A stretch of DNA of 64,000 bases from Dyadobacter luteus (GTDB lineage Bacteria > Bacteroidota > Bacteroidia > Cytophagales > Spirosomataceae): assembly GCF_003383615.1 (NCBI RefSeq), contig NZ_QNUL01000009.1, positions 124,001 through 188,000 of the forward strand. Reading direction: 5' to 3'. Positions 45,044 through 54,032 of this stretch are shown in pieces. Both the position numbers and the translations under genes were made by a program. Position 1 is the stretch's first letter, and each line of letters begins with the position of its first letter. The notes beneath the pieces are model-generated. The model did not search any database and had not been told where the DNA came from. It saw only the letters and a program-made list of their open reading frames with translations.

Positions 45044-46414
45044 TCAGTATCCGGGATTGTTTTCTCCACCCAGATCGGGATCTGCCAGCACGTCTGCCTG
45101 TGGGATAGGAAACAACCAGAAATTTTTCTCTACACCCAGTACTTTTTCAGCCTGCCCGGACCGTACCAGATCAAACCAACGATCGCTTTCGAAAGCAAAT
45201 TCAAGTCGTCTCTCATCCCAGATAGCCTGCAGTACTGCCTCCTTATTGGCATTTCCCACAGCAAACAGTTCTGCATCAGCACGTCCCCGCACAGCATTCA
45301 GATCGGCGATAGCTCCCGCCAGATCAGGGGAAGCTTTGCCCGCTCTTGCCTCAGCACGGATCAGGTAGAGTTCAGCAATACGAAGCACATAGGCCGGATC
45401 CAGATTGGGAGATACCGTGCGGTACAAATTGCCATAGATATCGGTTCCGCGCGTGGCGATCAGCACTTTTCTGCTACCTCCTTTGGCTGCATTGTTCAAC
45501 AGATTGATCAGCTCATTGGTCGGTCTGAATTCATACGATCCACGTGGTGTTCCTGAAGCGGGAAACCACGAGCTACCTGAAGTTCCCGTATTGTTAGTAG
45601 TTGCCGACAACTCAAATACAGATTCTTTGGTAAGATACGGCGACTGAGAAAATGCGCTGTAGGGTTTTACGAGTTCATACTTAGGATTGCTGATTACGGC
45701 TGTAGCTTCTGCTTCGGCCTGCTGATACTGTTTTGTATACAAATACACCTTCGCTCTGACTGCCCGCACGGTGGCACGCTGGATTTTATTCCGCGTCGTA
45801 TTGTCATCTGCCGGCAATAGCTCCTCTGCTTTGGCAAGATCGCTCAATACCTGCTTGTAGGTATCCTCCAAAGTACTGCGTTTAATGCTTCCCAGTGAAG
45901 TCAGATCGGTAGTCGGTGCTAGTTGCAACTGGACACCTCCCCAGCTGCGCGCGAGTGTGAAGTAAGAAAATGCACGAATAAAGTATGCCTCGCCCAGCAG
46001 CTTACTTTGTTCGCCGGCAGCAAACGCTTCATCACGTACCTTGGGAATTTCTGATATTGCCCAGTTTGTAATGTTGATCAGCGTATAGTTCGAGCGGAAT
46101 GCACCTACGATCGCAGAATTGGTAACTGTAAAAGCATTGTTATCCAGCTCTATATTCTGACTTTGACTACCGGCAAAAAAAACGTTATCAGCCGGCAGCA
46201 CGCCCAATGTAATTGCTGTTGAGTTACTGTAACCTTTTAGATTAGTATAAGCTGAGTTGACAAGCGCACGGGCCGTAGCTGCATCATAAACTGCGTTGGT
46301 TGCCAGCAATGAATTGGTAGGTTTCAGATCCAGAAACGACTCACAGGAACCAAGCCAGATCACCGATGCAAACAGCAGAGGACGTATAAAAGGAATGTTC
46401 AGTTTGGCTTTCAT
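45044..46414 (-). CDS. SusD/RagB-family surface lipoprotein (locus C)
   Basis: About 456 residues from ATG 46414, 12 bp past the susC stop; the frame also allows a TTG at 46426. A lipobox is present (LLFASVIWLGSCES). SusD landmarks are GEAYFIRAFSYFTLARSWGGVQL, VLRIAELYLIRAEARAGK, LNAVRGRADAEL and WDERRLEFAFESDRWFDLVRSG. It is shorter than the locus A and B SusD proteins. It pairs with the upstream susC and is co-transcribed with the M14 peptidase gene. Confidence 0.92.
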   Translation of the reverse strand: MKAKLNIPFIRPLLFASVIWLGSCESFLDLKPTNSLLATNAVYDAATARALVNSAYTNLKGYSNSTAITLGVLPADNVFFAGSQSQNIELDNNAFTVTNSAIVGAFRSNYTLINITNWAISEIPKVRDEAFAAGEQSKLLGEAYFIRAFSYFTLARSWGGVQLQLAPTTDLTSLGSIKRSTLEDTYKQVLSDLAKAEELLPADDNTTRNKIQRATVRAVRAKVYLYTKQYQQAEAEATAVISNPKYELVKPYSAFSQSPYLTKESVFELSATTNNTGTSGSSWFPASGTPRGSYEFRPTNELINLLNNAAKGGSRKVLIATRGTDIYGNLYRTVSPNLDPAYVLRIAELYLIRAEARAGKASPDLAGAIADLNAVRGRADAELFAVGNANKEAVLQAIWDERRLEFAFESDRWFDLVRSGQAEKVLGVEKNFWLFPIPQADVLADPDLGGENNPGY

Positions 46415-46426
46415 TAAAGTATTCAA

Positions 46427-49400
46427 TTAAAAAGTAATGTTAAGGATGACTTCAAAAGTGCGGGATTGCGGAACAGTTGCCCAGTCGTAACCTGCTGTGT
46501 TCTGATCGGTGCTTTGTGCACTTACTTCGGGATCCAGCCCTTTATAACTTGTCAGCGTCCACAGGTTGGTGGCAGATAATGTCGCTTTCACTCTGGTAAG
46601 TTTCAAAGCAGATACGATGCTTCGCGGCAATGTATATCCCAGCGCCACATTTCTCAACCGCAAAAATGATCCGTCTTCCAGGTAGCGGCTGCTCAGATTG
46701 GCTACCTGCCCGGTGTAGTTGTTTGCAGGTGAGTTGTTCACAGTAGGATTCAGCGTGTACCTGGTCATCTTAGGGATATCTGTCACATCACCCGGCTTTT
46801 GCCAGCGCGCGAGCTGGTTAGCATCAAAACCGATTCCATTCTGGATACCGCCATGTACCAAAAAGAAGTCATGCATATTCAGCAGCTTATTGCCTTGTGT
46901 AAAGTAGAAGAACACATTCAGATCGAATCCTTTGTAAGTGACTGTATTGGTGAGTCCTCCTGTGAAACTGGGATTAGCACTACCAAGTATCTGACGGTCA
47001 GCATAGGTGATCATGCCATTTTGGTCCACATCGTCATAGACAGCGTTACCCGTCTCACGGTCCACTTCCAACTGCTTGTAAAGAAAAAATGAGTTCACCG
47101 GATAACCCTCTCTGAGAATAGAGGTACCGCGGTTGGTTGCGCCAAAGGTCTGTTCCTGAGGAATCTTTTCGATCCGGTTTCTATTGGCTGATATATTGAA
47201 TTCTGTGGTCCATCTTAAATCGGTGGTATTGACATTGCGGGACTCCACTGAAAGCTCAATTCCCTTGTTACTGATCTCGCTATAATTACGTATTGCTGCG
47301 CTATAACCGCTGCGAGATGGCACGGTTACACTCTGAAGTCCGTTGGTTGTATACTTTCTGTAGACGTCAAGTGAAATATTCAGACGGTTCCTGAACACGG
47401 AGAAATCAAGTCCCAGATTGGTCTGTTGGGTGGTCTCCCAGGTCAGATCAGGATTAGCAAGGCGGCCCGGCGATATACCCGGCTGATCCAGGTAACCCTG
47501 TGAGTTGGCATTCCAGATGGCGAGTGCATCATAGTTTCCGATACCGTTCTGATTTCCCGAATAACCGAAGCTCCCACGTAACTTGACAGCATCAAACACA
47601 TTCAGATTCTGAATAAACTTCTCTTCTCCCAGGTTCCAGCTTAAACCACCGGCAGGAAAGTAACCCCAGCGAACATTTTGTCCGAAACGGGATGAGCCAT
47701 CCCCGCGAATGCTGAAATCGGCAGTAAACCTGTCGTTATAGGTATAGGCTGCTTTACCAAAAAAGGAAACCAACCGGTTTTCGCTACGAGAAGAACTACC
47801 CGTTGTAACCGCGCCGGAAGATACCTCACGTAAAACATCGAATATGAAGTTGCTTCCTGTTGCATTTATCCCCTGGGATTGCTGCACATTCACCGTGTTT
47901 CCCAGCAGTACATTTACATCGTGTTTACCTTTGAAAGTTTTTACATAAGTCAGCAGCTGCTCGGCGGTGTAAACCTGTATCAGACTGTTTGATGTGCTCG
48001 CTGCACCATTGGTACTGATAGAAAAATCAGAAAAACTACGTGAACCATTGTTGGTGAAGTCAAAACTGGCGCTGCTACGGAATTTCAGCTCAGGTAAAAA
48101 GGTATATTCCCCATATAGGTTGACCGTATTTCTCCATGTCACATAGCTGTTATCCAAATGCTCAATGAGCCTGTTGTGGTTGTTGAATGTAGCATGATTC
48201 AGATAGTTGCCATTGTCATCATAGATAGGCAGGAACGAGCGCGGAAAAATCGCGGAGTTGATAATTCCACCCGGATCATTGTCGTTATTGCGGACCTTTG
48301 CGCGCTCGGTACGGACTACATTGTAGCTCGTACCCAGTTTTAGCTTGGCAGTAACGTTGTTGTCGTAATTCAGCCTCGCAGAGAAACGCTGAAAAGTATT
48401 CGGTTTCACTGTCGACTCCTGCTTTGCATAACCCAAGCCGATATAGTGATTGCTTGTCGCATTTCCTCCGGATACTGACAGCTGATAATCAGATGTGGCA
48501 GCTGTCTGAAAAATATCGCTGATACGATCATAGGTGGGCAAGTTGGCAATATTATCTCTGCCAAAATCAGGAGAGCCTTCCCCTGTTTTGAAAGGGTAAA
48601 CAATATCCCAGTTCGTCGGTTTTTCGCGTGTGAGGTAGGCTGCAAGACTCTCGTTATTGGCCTGTGCGGTATTGACCCAGGTCTCGTTGAGCAGTTCACC
48701 TGTCTGCGGTCCTGTCGCACTTTTGAATTTATTTACCGGATTGGCCCAGCCTTGTTTCACTGACAGATTGATCTTGGAAGCCGTATTTCTTTTTCCGCGC
48801 TTGGTAGTAACCACAACCACACCGTTAGATCCCTGAGATCCGTAGATAGCCGTTGCATTTGCATCTTTCAAAAGCGTAATACTTTCAATATCAGCGGGAT
48901 TAATATCAGCCAAAGGATTCGACAACAGGTTTCCCCCTCCACCCGTAACAGGTAAAGTTGTATTCAGAAACACGCCATCCACTACGTACAAAGGGCTCAC
49001 GCTTCCTCCAATTGAGTTGTTACCCCGGATTACAAAACTTACTCCTCCGCCCGGTGTTCCCGAAGTTGCAGTAATCTGCGCGCCAGTCGCTTTACCCTGC
49101 AACAGTTTCAGAAAGTCCTGATCCGTCTGATTGGTATTCGCCTCAGAAAAACCAATTTTTGTGATAGCTCCGCTTATGGATTTATTCTGCTGAACGGTGT
49201 ATCCGGTAACGACTACTTCATTCAGAAAACTAAGATCTTCCGACAGGGAAACACTAATAGGTTTTGAAAAATCATTGACGGTAACTTCCTGCTTTTTATA
49301 GCCTATAAATGAGAAACTTAAAACTACCGGTAAACGCTGTACGTTGATCGTGAATTTGCCATCCACATCGGTAATAGCGCCGTTGGTGGTTCCCGAATGT

Positions 49401-49561
49401 ATGATAGAAACCCCAACTAGTGGTGCCTGCTTGTCGGAGTCGAGTACAACTCCTGTGATAGCGCCGGATGATTTACCAGCGGTTTGAGCATAAATAAAAG
49501 TTGTTGACCCAAGCAGCCACACTGCTACCAGCCAAAACACCTTCCGGGAAGAATAATACAT
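46427..49561 (-). CDS. SusC/RagA-family TonB-dependent transporter (locus C)
   Basis: This 1044-residue protein has a signal peptide (ending FIYA-QT), a carboxypeptidase-regulatory-like domain (ITGVVLDSDKQAPLVGVSI), a TonB-box region (LNEVVVTGYTVQ), a plug (VSFVIRGNNSIGGSVSPLYVVDG) and a barrel ending in VILNITF. There is no STN domain, consistent with the absence of a sigma/FecR pair, so control must differ from loci A and B. A good Bacteroidota promoter lies about 145 bp upstream. With SusD and a secreted carboxypeptidase downstream, imported peptides are a reasonable guess. Confidence 0.93.
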   Translation of the reverse strand: MYYSSRKVFWLVAVWLLGSTTFIYAQTAGKSSGAITGVVLDSDKQAPLVGVSIIHSGTTNGAITDVDGKFTINVQRLPVVLSFSFIGYKKQEVTVNDFSKPISVSLSEDLSFLNEVVVTGYTVQQNKSISGAITKIGFSEANTNQTDQDFLKLLQGKATGAQITATSGTPGGGVSFVIRGNNSIGGSVSPLYVVDGVFLNTTLPVTGGGGNLLSNPLADINPADIESITLLKDANATAIYGSQGSNGVVVVTTKRGKRNTASKINLSVKQGWANPVNKFKSATGPQTGELLNETWVNTAQANNESLAAYLTREKPTNWDIVYPFKTGEGSPDFGRDNIANLPTYDRISDIFQTAATSDYQLSVSGGNATSNHYIGLGYAKQESTVKPNTFQRFSARLNYDNNVTAKLKLGTSYNVVRTERAKVRNNDNDPGGIINSAIFPRSFLPIYDDNGNYLNHATFNNHNRLIEHLDNSYVTWRNTVNLYGEYTFLPELKFRSSASFDFTNNGSRSFSDFSISTNGAASTSNSLIQVYTAEQLLTYVKTFKGKHDVNVLLGNTVNVQQSQGINATGSNFIFDVLREVSSGAVTTGSSSRSENRLVSFFGKAAYTYNDRFTADFSIRGDGSSRFGQNVRWGYFPAGGLSWNLGEEKFIQNLNVFDAVKLRGSFGYSGNQNGIGNYDALAIWNANSQGYLDQPGISPGRLANPDLTWETTQQTNLGLDFSVFRNRLNISLDVYRKYTTNGLQSVTVPSRSGYSAAIRNYSEISNKGIELSVESRNVNTTDLRWTTEFNISANRNRIEKIPQEQTFGATNRGTSILREGYPVNSFFLYKQLEVDRETGNAVYDDVDQNGMITYADRQILGSANPSFTGGLTNTVTYKGFDLNVFFYFTQGNKLLNMHDFFLVHGGIQNGIGFDANQLARWQKPGDVTDIPKMTRYTLNPTVNNSPANNYTGQVANLSSRYLEDGSFLRLRNVALGYTLPRSIVSALKLTRVKATLSATNLWTLTSYKGLDPEVSAQSTDQNTAGYDWATVPQSRTFEVILNITF

Positions 49562-49704
49562 TGTTTTGAAGAATTGATTACGATTTTGTTAGAGATACCA
49601 GGGCATAAGATGACCAGTCCTGACTGATAAAAAGATCAGCAGAGAATTGAATTTAGAAACAGGCAGTACGTCAATCCGACCGCAGCCGACTGCAGGAACC
49701 CGTT

Positions 49705-49733
49705 CAAAAATACGTTGAGAAGAAAATCAACAA
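49705..49733 (-). promoter_or_regulatory. Bacteroidota-type promoter for the locus C operon
   Basis: On the minus strand TTG (49733-49731), 18 bp, then TATTTTTG (49712-49705) matches the TTG-N17-23-TAnnTTTG consensus. It implies a leader of about 135 nt before the susC ATG at 49561. Confidence 0.5.
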
Positions 49734-50297
49734 CTGCCCCAGGACGGGTAAACAGTGGCCGCGCTAAAATACATAGATGCTGAAGTGCAGGAAACGGATT
49801 TCCCTACACCGACGATTTGAAGGTAAAACGATTGATTCATGGAAAGGATGTTAGTAAATATTAATCATTTGGTTTAAGGAATAATCGGCTCTCAGAGATA
49901 CACACTCTATTAATAGTACCCTCTAATGCTTATGCATAAAGCCCTTGCGAATTGGCATCAAAAGAAATCAGTCAATGAAAGTAGAATACATATCCTATAA
50001 CTTTAATAGACGGATAGCAAAATAGCATAGACAAATTGTAACAGCCAAGCTACATAAGTGTTATTCGGAGATCTTACCACCACATTTTCTGTTTCCCTGC
50101 CACTAGTTCCTGACAAAATCCTATTTTTTATTACCATTTAAAAAAATACGCTTATGATTTCTGAAAACCACAGCGTCTGATCAACGCTACCACGCTGGTG
50201 GTACACTATCAAATTAAGCCATGTCAATAGCGCTACGGCATCTGTGAACGTGCTAATTTGGACAATTTACGGTATATCATTGTCTTCCGATTTTCTT
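49734..50297. other. Gene-free divergent intergenic region
   Basis: This stretch separates the locus C operon from the ATP-grasp gene. I see no supported ORF. A small hairpin TACCAC-GCTG-GTGGTA is at 50188-50203, about 95 bp upstream of the ATP-grasp ATG. Nothing else stands out. Confidence 0.5.
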
Positions 50298-51281
50298 ATG
50301 AGTTCGATTGTAATTGCCCATGAGCATCCCGACTGGTTCAAACCCTTGTTCAGGGAACTGACTGCACGCGAGATTGATTTTGAAACCATTAATCCCACAC
50401 AGCATTATTTTTTACCTGAGCAGCAAGATTTCCCTTTTCAGGTACTGTTTAACAGAATGAGTCCTTCGGCATACCTGCGCTCGGGATTGCAAGGTATTTT
50501 TTACACATCCAATTATCTCAAACACCTGGAGAATAACGGAGTTAGGGTGATCAACGGGTCACAGGCTTTTAGATTTGAGACTTCAAAAGCACTGCAATTG
50601 ATTCTACTGGATCAGTTAGGTATAAATTATCCTAAGTCCAGAGTAGTGAACCACCTTTCTCAGATTGTAGCAGCTACCTCTGGATTACGTTTTCCGATTG
50701 TTGTGAAAGCAAACATCGGTGGCAGCGGGGCTGGTATTGAAAAGTTTGAAACGATTCAGCAGCTCACCGAAGCAGTTGAAAATAACAAAATTGATTTTGG
50801 CGTAGATCATACAGCGCTGGTTCAGGAATTTGTGCCTGCCCGGGGAGGGTATATTACCAGGGTGGAGACGCTCGGAGGCAAATACCTGTACGCGATCCGG
50901 GTGCACCTGACTGGAGAATCCTTTAACCTTTGCCCGGCTGATATTTGCCAGACTACCGACGGACAGCAGCTTGTCCGGAATGCCTGTGCGCTGGATGCTC
51001 CGGCAAACGGGCTAAAAGTGGAGGCATTTACACCTGACGACGCTGTGATTGAAACCATAGAGTCCATCGTTCAACACTGTGGAATTGATGTCGGTGGTAT
51101 TGAGTATATCATTGATGACCGCAATGGAGAAATACTTTATTATGACATCAATGCGCTCTCTAACTTCGTAGCTGACGCAGTGAACGTGATTGGCTTTGAT
51201 CCGCACCAAAGACTCGCGGATTTCATTGAATATACGCTTTCTAAAACTTCACAGAAAAAAACTCAACTATCACAAATATGA
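50298..51281 (+). CDS. RimK/glutathione-synthetase-like ATP-grasp ligase
   Basis: About 327 residues from ATG 50298; a GTG at 50244 would add 18 residues without domain value. The fold follows RimK: an N-terminal Rossmann-like part, FPIVVKANIGGSGAGI (ATP-binding Lys and glycine loop), ALVQEFVPARGGYITRVETLGGKYLYAIRVH, and a C-terminal DVGGIEYIIDDRNGEILYYDINALSNF with the E/D/N metal ligands. It would form an amide bond from a carboxylate, ATP and an amine. Its TGA overlaps the ATG of the next gene (ATGA at 51278-51281). The following genes encode a luciferase-like monooxygenase and an amino-acid permease. Confidence 0.85.
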   Translation: MSSIVIAHEHPDWFKPLFRELTAREIDFETINPTQHYFLPEQQDFPFQVLFNRMSPSAYLRSGLQGIFYTSNYLKHLENNGVRVINGSQAFRFETSKALQLILLDQLGINYPKSRVVNHLSQIVAATSGLRFPIVVKANIGGSGAGIEKFETIQQLTEAVENNKIDFGVDHTALVQEFVPARGGYITRVETLGGKYLYAIRVHLTGESFNLCPADICQTTDGQQLVRNACALDAPANGLKVEAFTPDDAVIETIESIVQHCGIDVGGIEYIIDDRNGEILYYDINALSNFVADAVNVIGFDPHQRLADFIEYTLSKTSQKKTQLSQI

Positions 51282-52301
51282 GATATGGATATTGGCTTCC
51301 TGTATTCGGAGGCTGGCTGAGAAACGTCGACGATGAGCAAATGCAGCCTACCTGGGAATATGCCAAACGGCTGGCAATAACAGCAGATCGGCTTCGATCT
51401 GACATTGATTGCCGAGCTGAATCTGAACGACATTAAAGGAGAAGAATCTGCGTCTTTGGATGCCTGGTCAACAGCAGCTGCGCTGGCCGCGGTTACTAGC
51501 CGTCAGGAAATCATGGTGGCTGTCCGGCCAACATTTCACAACCCAGCCCTGCTGGCCAAACAAGCAGCAAACATTGACCATATCAGTAATGGCAGATTAT
51601 CGTTAAACCTGGTTTCCTCCTGGTGGAAAGATGAAGCAGAGAAATATGGAGTACATTTCGAGCAGCACGACGACCGCTACGCAAGATCTGCCGAGTGGCT
51701 TACCGTTCTTGACAATGTATGGAAAAAAGACCGCTATACATTCTCGGGCAAATATTACAACGTCAAAGATAATCTTCTCTTTCCCAAGCCAGTTTCCAAA
51801 CCCCGCCCTCCTATCTATGCCGGAGGGGAATCGGAAGCTGCCAAAGAACTTATTTCTTCCTTTTGTGATGGATATGTAATGCATGGAGACTCGCCGGAGA
51901 TAATAGCCAGACGTATAGATGATATGAGAGAACGACGGGAACGCAAAGGTTTGCCTCCGATGCAGTTTGGCGTTTCAGCGTACGCTATCGTCAGAAACAC
52001 CGAAGCCGAAACACGCAGGGAACTCGACCGCATCACAAGCATTAAGGCCGATAGTCCCGGCTATAAAAACTATGAACAATGGCTTTCAGGTACACAGTTG
52101 GAACAGCAACTTTCTTTACAGGATTATGCAGTATCAAACCGGGGACTGCGTAGCGGGCTTGTTGGTACACCGTGGCAGGTTCAGGACAGAATTGCTGAAT
52201 TCGAGAAAATAGGCGTTGATTTTCTGCTATTGCAAAGCAGTCCTCAGATAGAAGAAATGAACAATTTTGCCGAAAATATCATTCAGATAGTCTCAGCTTG
52301 A
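51278..52301 (+). pseudogene. LLM-class flavin monooxygenase gene with frameshift near the N-terminus
   Basis: From ATG 51278 the frame reads RYGYWLPVFGGWLRNV ... PTWEYAKRLAITADR and then goes out of phase. The family sequence resumes in the other frame as GFDLTLIAELNLNDIKGEES (from about 51390) and continues intact to 52301: TRQEIMVAVRPTFHNPALLAKQ, ISNGRLSLNLVSSWW, RPPIYAGGESEAA. The missing piece is explained if one copy of a 5-nt tandem repeat (AGATC) was lost near 51385. The product would be a two-component FMN-dependent monooxygenase like SsuD. The intact ORF from 51405 lacks the first beta strand and is unlikely to fold well. The gene overlaps the ATP-grasp gene by 4 bp. Confidence 0.8.
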
Positions 52302-52363
52302 TAAAGCGGACATGGATGTTTTCGTACATTCAATACATAGTAGCGTACCCATACAGTAAAGCA

Positions 52364-53827
52364 ATGAATTTAAAAAAACCAATCAACCAACTTATTGAAG
52401 AACATCAGACTGAAACCAAAACAGGGTTACGGCGATCACTGGGTCCTGTTAACCTTATAACGCTGGGAATAGGTGCGATTGTAGGCGCAGGAATATTCTC
52501 ACTGACAGGCATCGTCGCTTCTGAAAACGCGGGGCCGGCTGTTATTTTGTCTTTTGTTCTGGCTGCGGTTGCATGCGGATTTTGTGCGTTGAGCTATGCC
52601 GAATTTGCCTCCATGATTCCTGTGGCCGGATCGGCATATACCTACACCTATGCAACCCTGGGTGAGTTTATGGCATGGATTATCGGCTGGGACCTGGTCC
52701 TGGAATATGCTTTGGCATCAGCAACAGTAGCGGTAAGCTGGTCTAGCTACGCAGTTAAGTTTCTGGCGCAATTTGGTGCTGATTTACCGCCCGAGCTGAT
52801 CACCTCTCCGTTTGACCCGGTGCAACTATCAGACGGCACCGTATTCACTAGTGGTATTATCAACCTTCCGGCCGTGGTGATTGTATCCTTACTTTCGCTT
52901 TTTTTGGTAAAGGGAACAAAAGAATCTGCCTCGCTGAACAACTTTCTGGTCATTCTTAAAGTCTGTGTGATCATACTCTTTATAGCACTGGGCTGGTCAT
53001 TTATTAACCGCGATAATTACACCCCGTTCATTCCCGAAAACACGGGAGAATTTGGTCACTTCGGCTGGTCGGGTATTGTACGCGGAGCCGCTGTGGTGTT
53101 CTTTGGCTTTATCGGTTTCGACGCCGTGTCAACTACAGCCCAGGAAGCAAAAAATCCTCAGAAGGATATGCCGATCGGAATAATCGGTTGTCTGCTGGTT
53201 GCCACCATTCTGTACGTTTCGTTTTCCTACGTGATGACAGGACTTGTGCCCTATACTGAGTTTTTAGGAGATGCCAGTCCCGCAGCTACCGCTTTCGCGG
53301 TAACAGGTTATCATTTTCTCAACAGCGCTTTGGTCATTGCGATTCTTGCCGGGTATACATCTGTGATTCTGGTAATGCTGATGGGACAATCACGGGTTTT
53401 TTACAGTATGTCCAAAGATGGCCTGCTGCCAGCGTTTTTCAGCGACGTGCATCCCCGTTACAAAACACCCTGGAAAAGCAATTTATTCTTCCTTGTTTTT
53501 GTATCTGCGCTTGCCGGCTTTGTACCCATCTCTGATCTGGGCCACATGGTGAGTATAGGAACCCTTTTTGCATTCTCACTTGTATCGCTTGGTGTGATTA
53601 TCTTGCGCTACAAACAACCTGAAATCCACCGGTCGTTCAAAGTCCCGGGTGTTCCTTTTGTCCCGATCATTGGCATTGGAATCTGCGTGTTTCTGATGGC
53701 AGGATTGCCTCTGGAGAGTTGGGAAAGACTGTTTGTGTGGATGGGCATCGGAATCGCCTTTTATTTTTTATACGGAAAAAAACACAGCAAACTCGGTCAG
53801 CAGAATTCAAACAATCAACCTAAATAA
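52364..53827 (+). CDS. APC-family amino-acid permease
   Basis: About 487 residues from ATG 52364; the frame opens earlier with TTG 52298, but the added residues are not a permease N-terminus. It has about 12-13 membrane helices and the APC signature GIGAIVGAGIFSLTG in helix 1. SYAEFASMIPVAGSAYTYTYATLGE and GFIGFDAVSTTAQEAKNPQKDMPIGI are typical of cationic-amino-acid transporter (CAT/YfnA-like) members. It is 62 bp after the monooxygenase gene and ahead of a strong terminator, so it closes the ATP-grasp/monooxygenase operon and may import the amino-acid substrate. Confidence 0.9.
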   Translation: MNLKKPINQLIEEHQTETKTGLRRSLGPVNLITLGIGAIVGAGIFSLTGIVASENAGPAVILSFVLAAVACGFCALSYAEFASMIPVAGSAYTYTYATLGEFMAWIIGWDLVLEYALASATVAVSWSSYAVKFLAQFGADLPPELITSPFDPVQLSDGTVFTSGIINLPAVVIVSLLSLFLVKGTKESASLNNFLVILKVCVIILFIALGWSFINRDNYTPFIPENTGEFGHFGWSGIVRGAAVVFFGFIGFDAVSTTAQEAKNPQKDMPIGIIGCLLVATILYVSFSYVMTGLVPYTEFLGDASPAATAFAVTGYHFLNSALVIAILAGYTSVILVMLMGQSRVFYSMSKDGLLPAFFSDVHPRYKTPWKSNLFFLVFVSALAGFVPISDLGHMVSIGTLFAFSLVSLGVIILRYKQPEIHRSFKVPGVPFVPIIGIGICVFLMAGLPLESWERLFVWMGIGIAFYFLYGKKHSKLGQQNSNNQPK

Positions 53828-53841
53828 ATCAGACGATTACA

Positions 53842-53873
53842 GGACAGTTCCCTATGGAGCTGTCCCTTTTTTT
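53842..53873 (+). terminator. Intrinsic terminator of the ATP-grasp/LLM/permease operon
   Basis: Arms GGACAGTTCC (53842-53851) and GGAGCTGTCC (53856-53865) form a 10-bp stem with one G-U pair and a 4-nt loop, followed by C and seven T. Confidence 0.9.
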
Positions 53874-53950
53874 GACGGTCAAATCATACCGGGTTGTTAC
53901 AAATCCAATAACCTGTTTTTCTTCCTCCCGCATACTCAGCGGCCCATTTT

Positions 53951-53980
53951 GACTACAAATCCCCTCAGTTAGACTACAAA
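53951..53980. promoter_or_regulatory. Phased direct repeats upstream of the SDR gene
   Basis: GACTACAAA occurs at 53951-53959 and again at 53972-53980, 21 bp apart, two helical turns. This is the usual layout of AraC-family operator half-sites. An AraC-family gene lies just downstream of the SDR gene at 54033. Confidence 0.45.
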
Positions 53981-54032
53981 CACAAGTCAGGACGTAGCGA
54001 CCTTTGATGTATCATAAAAAAAGAAATAAGAC

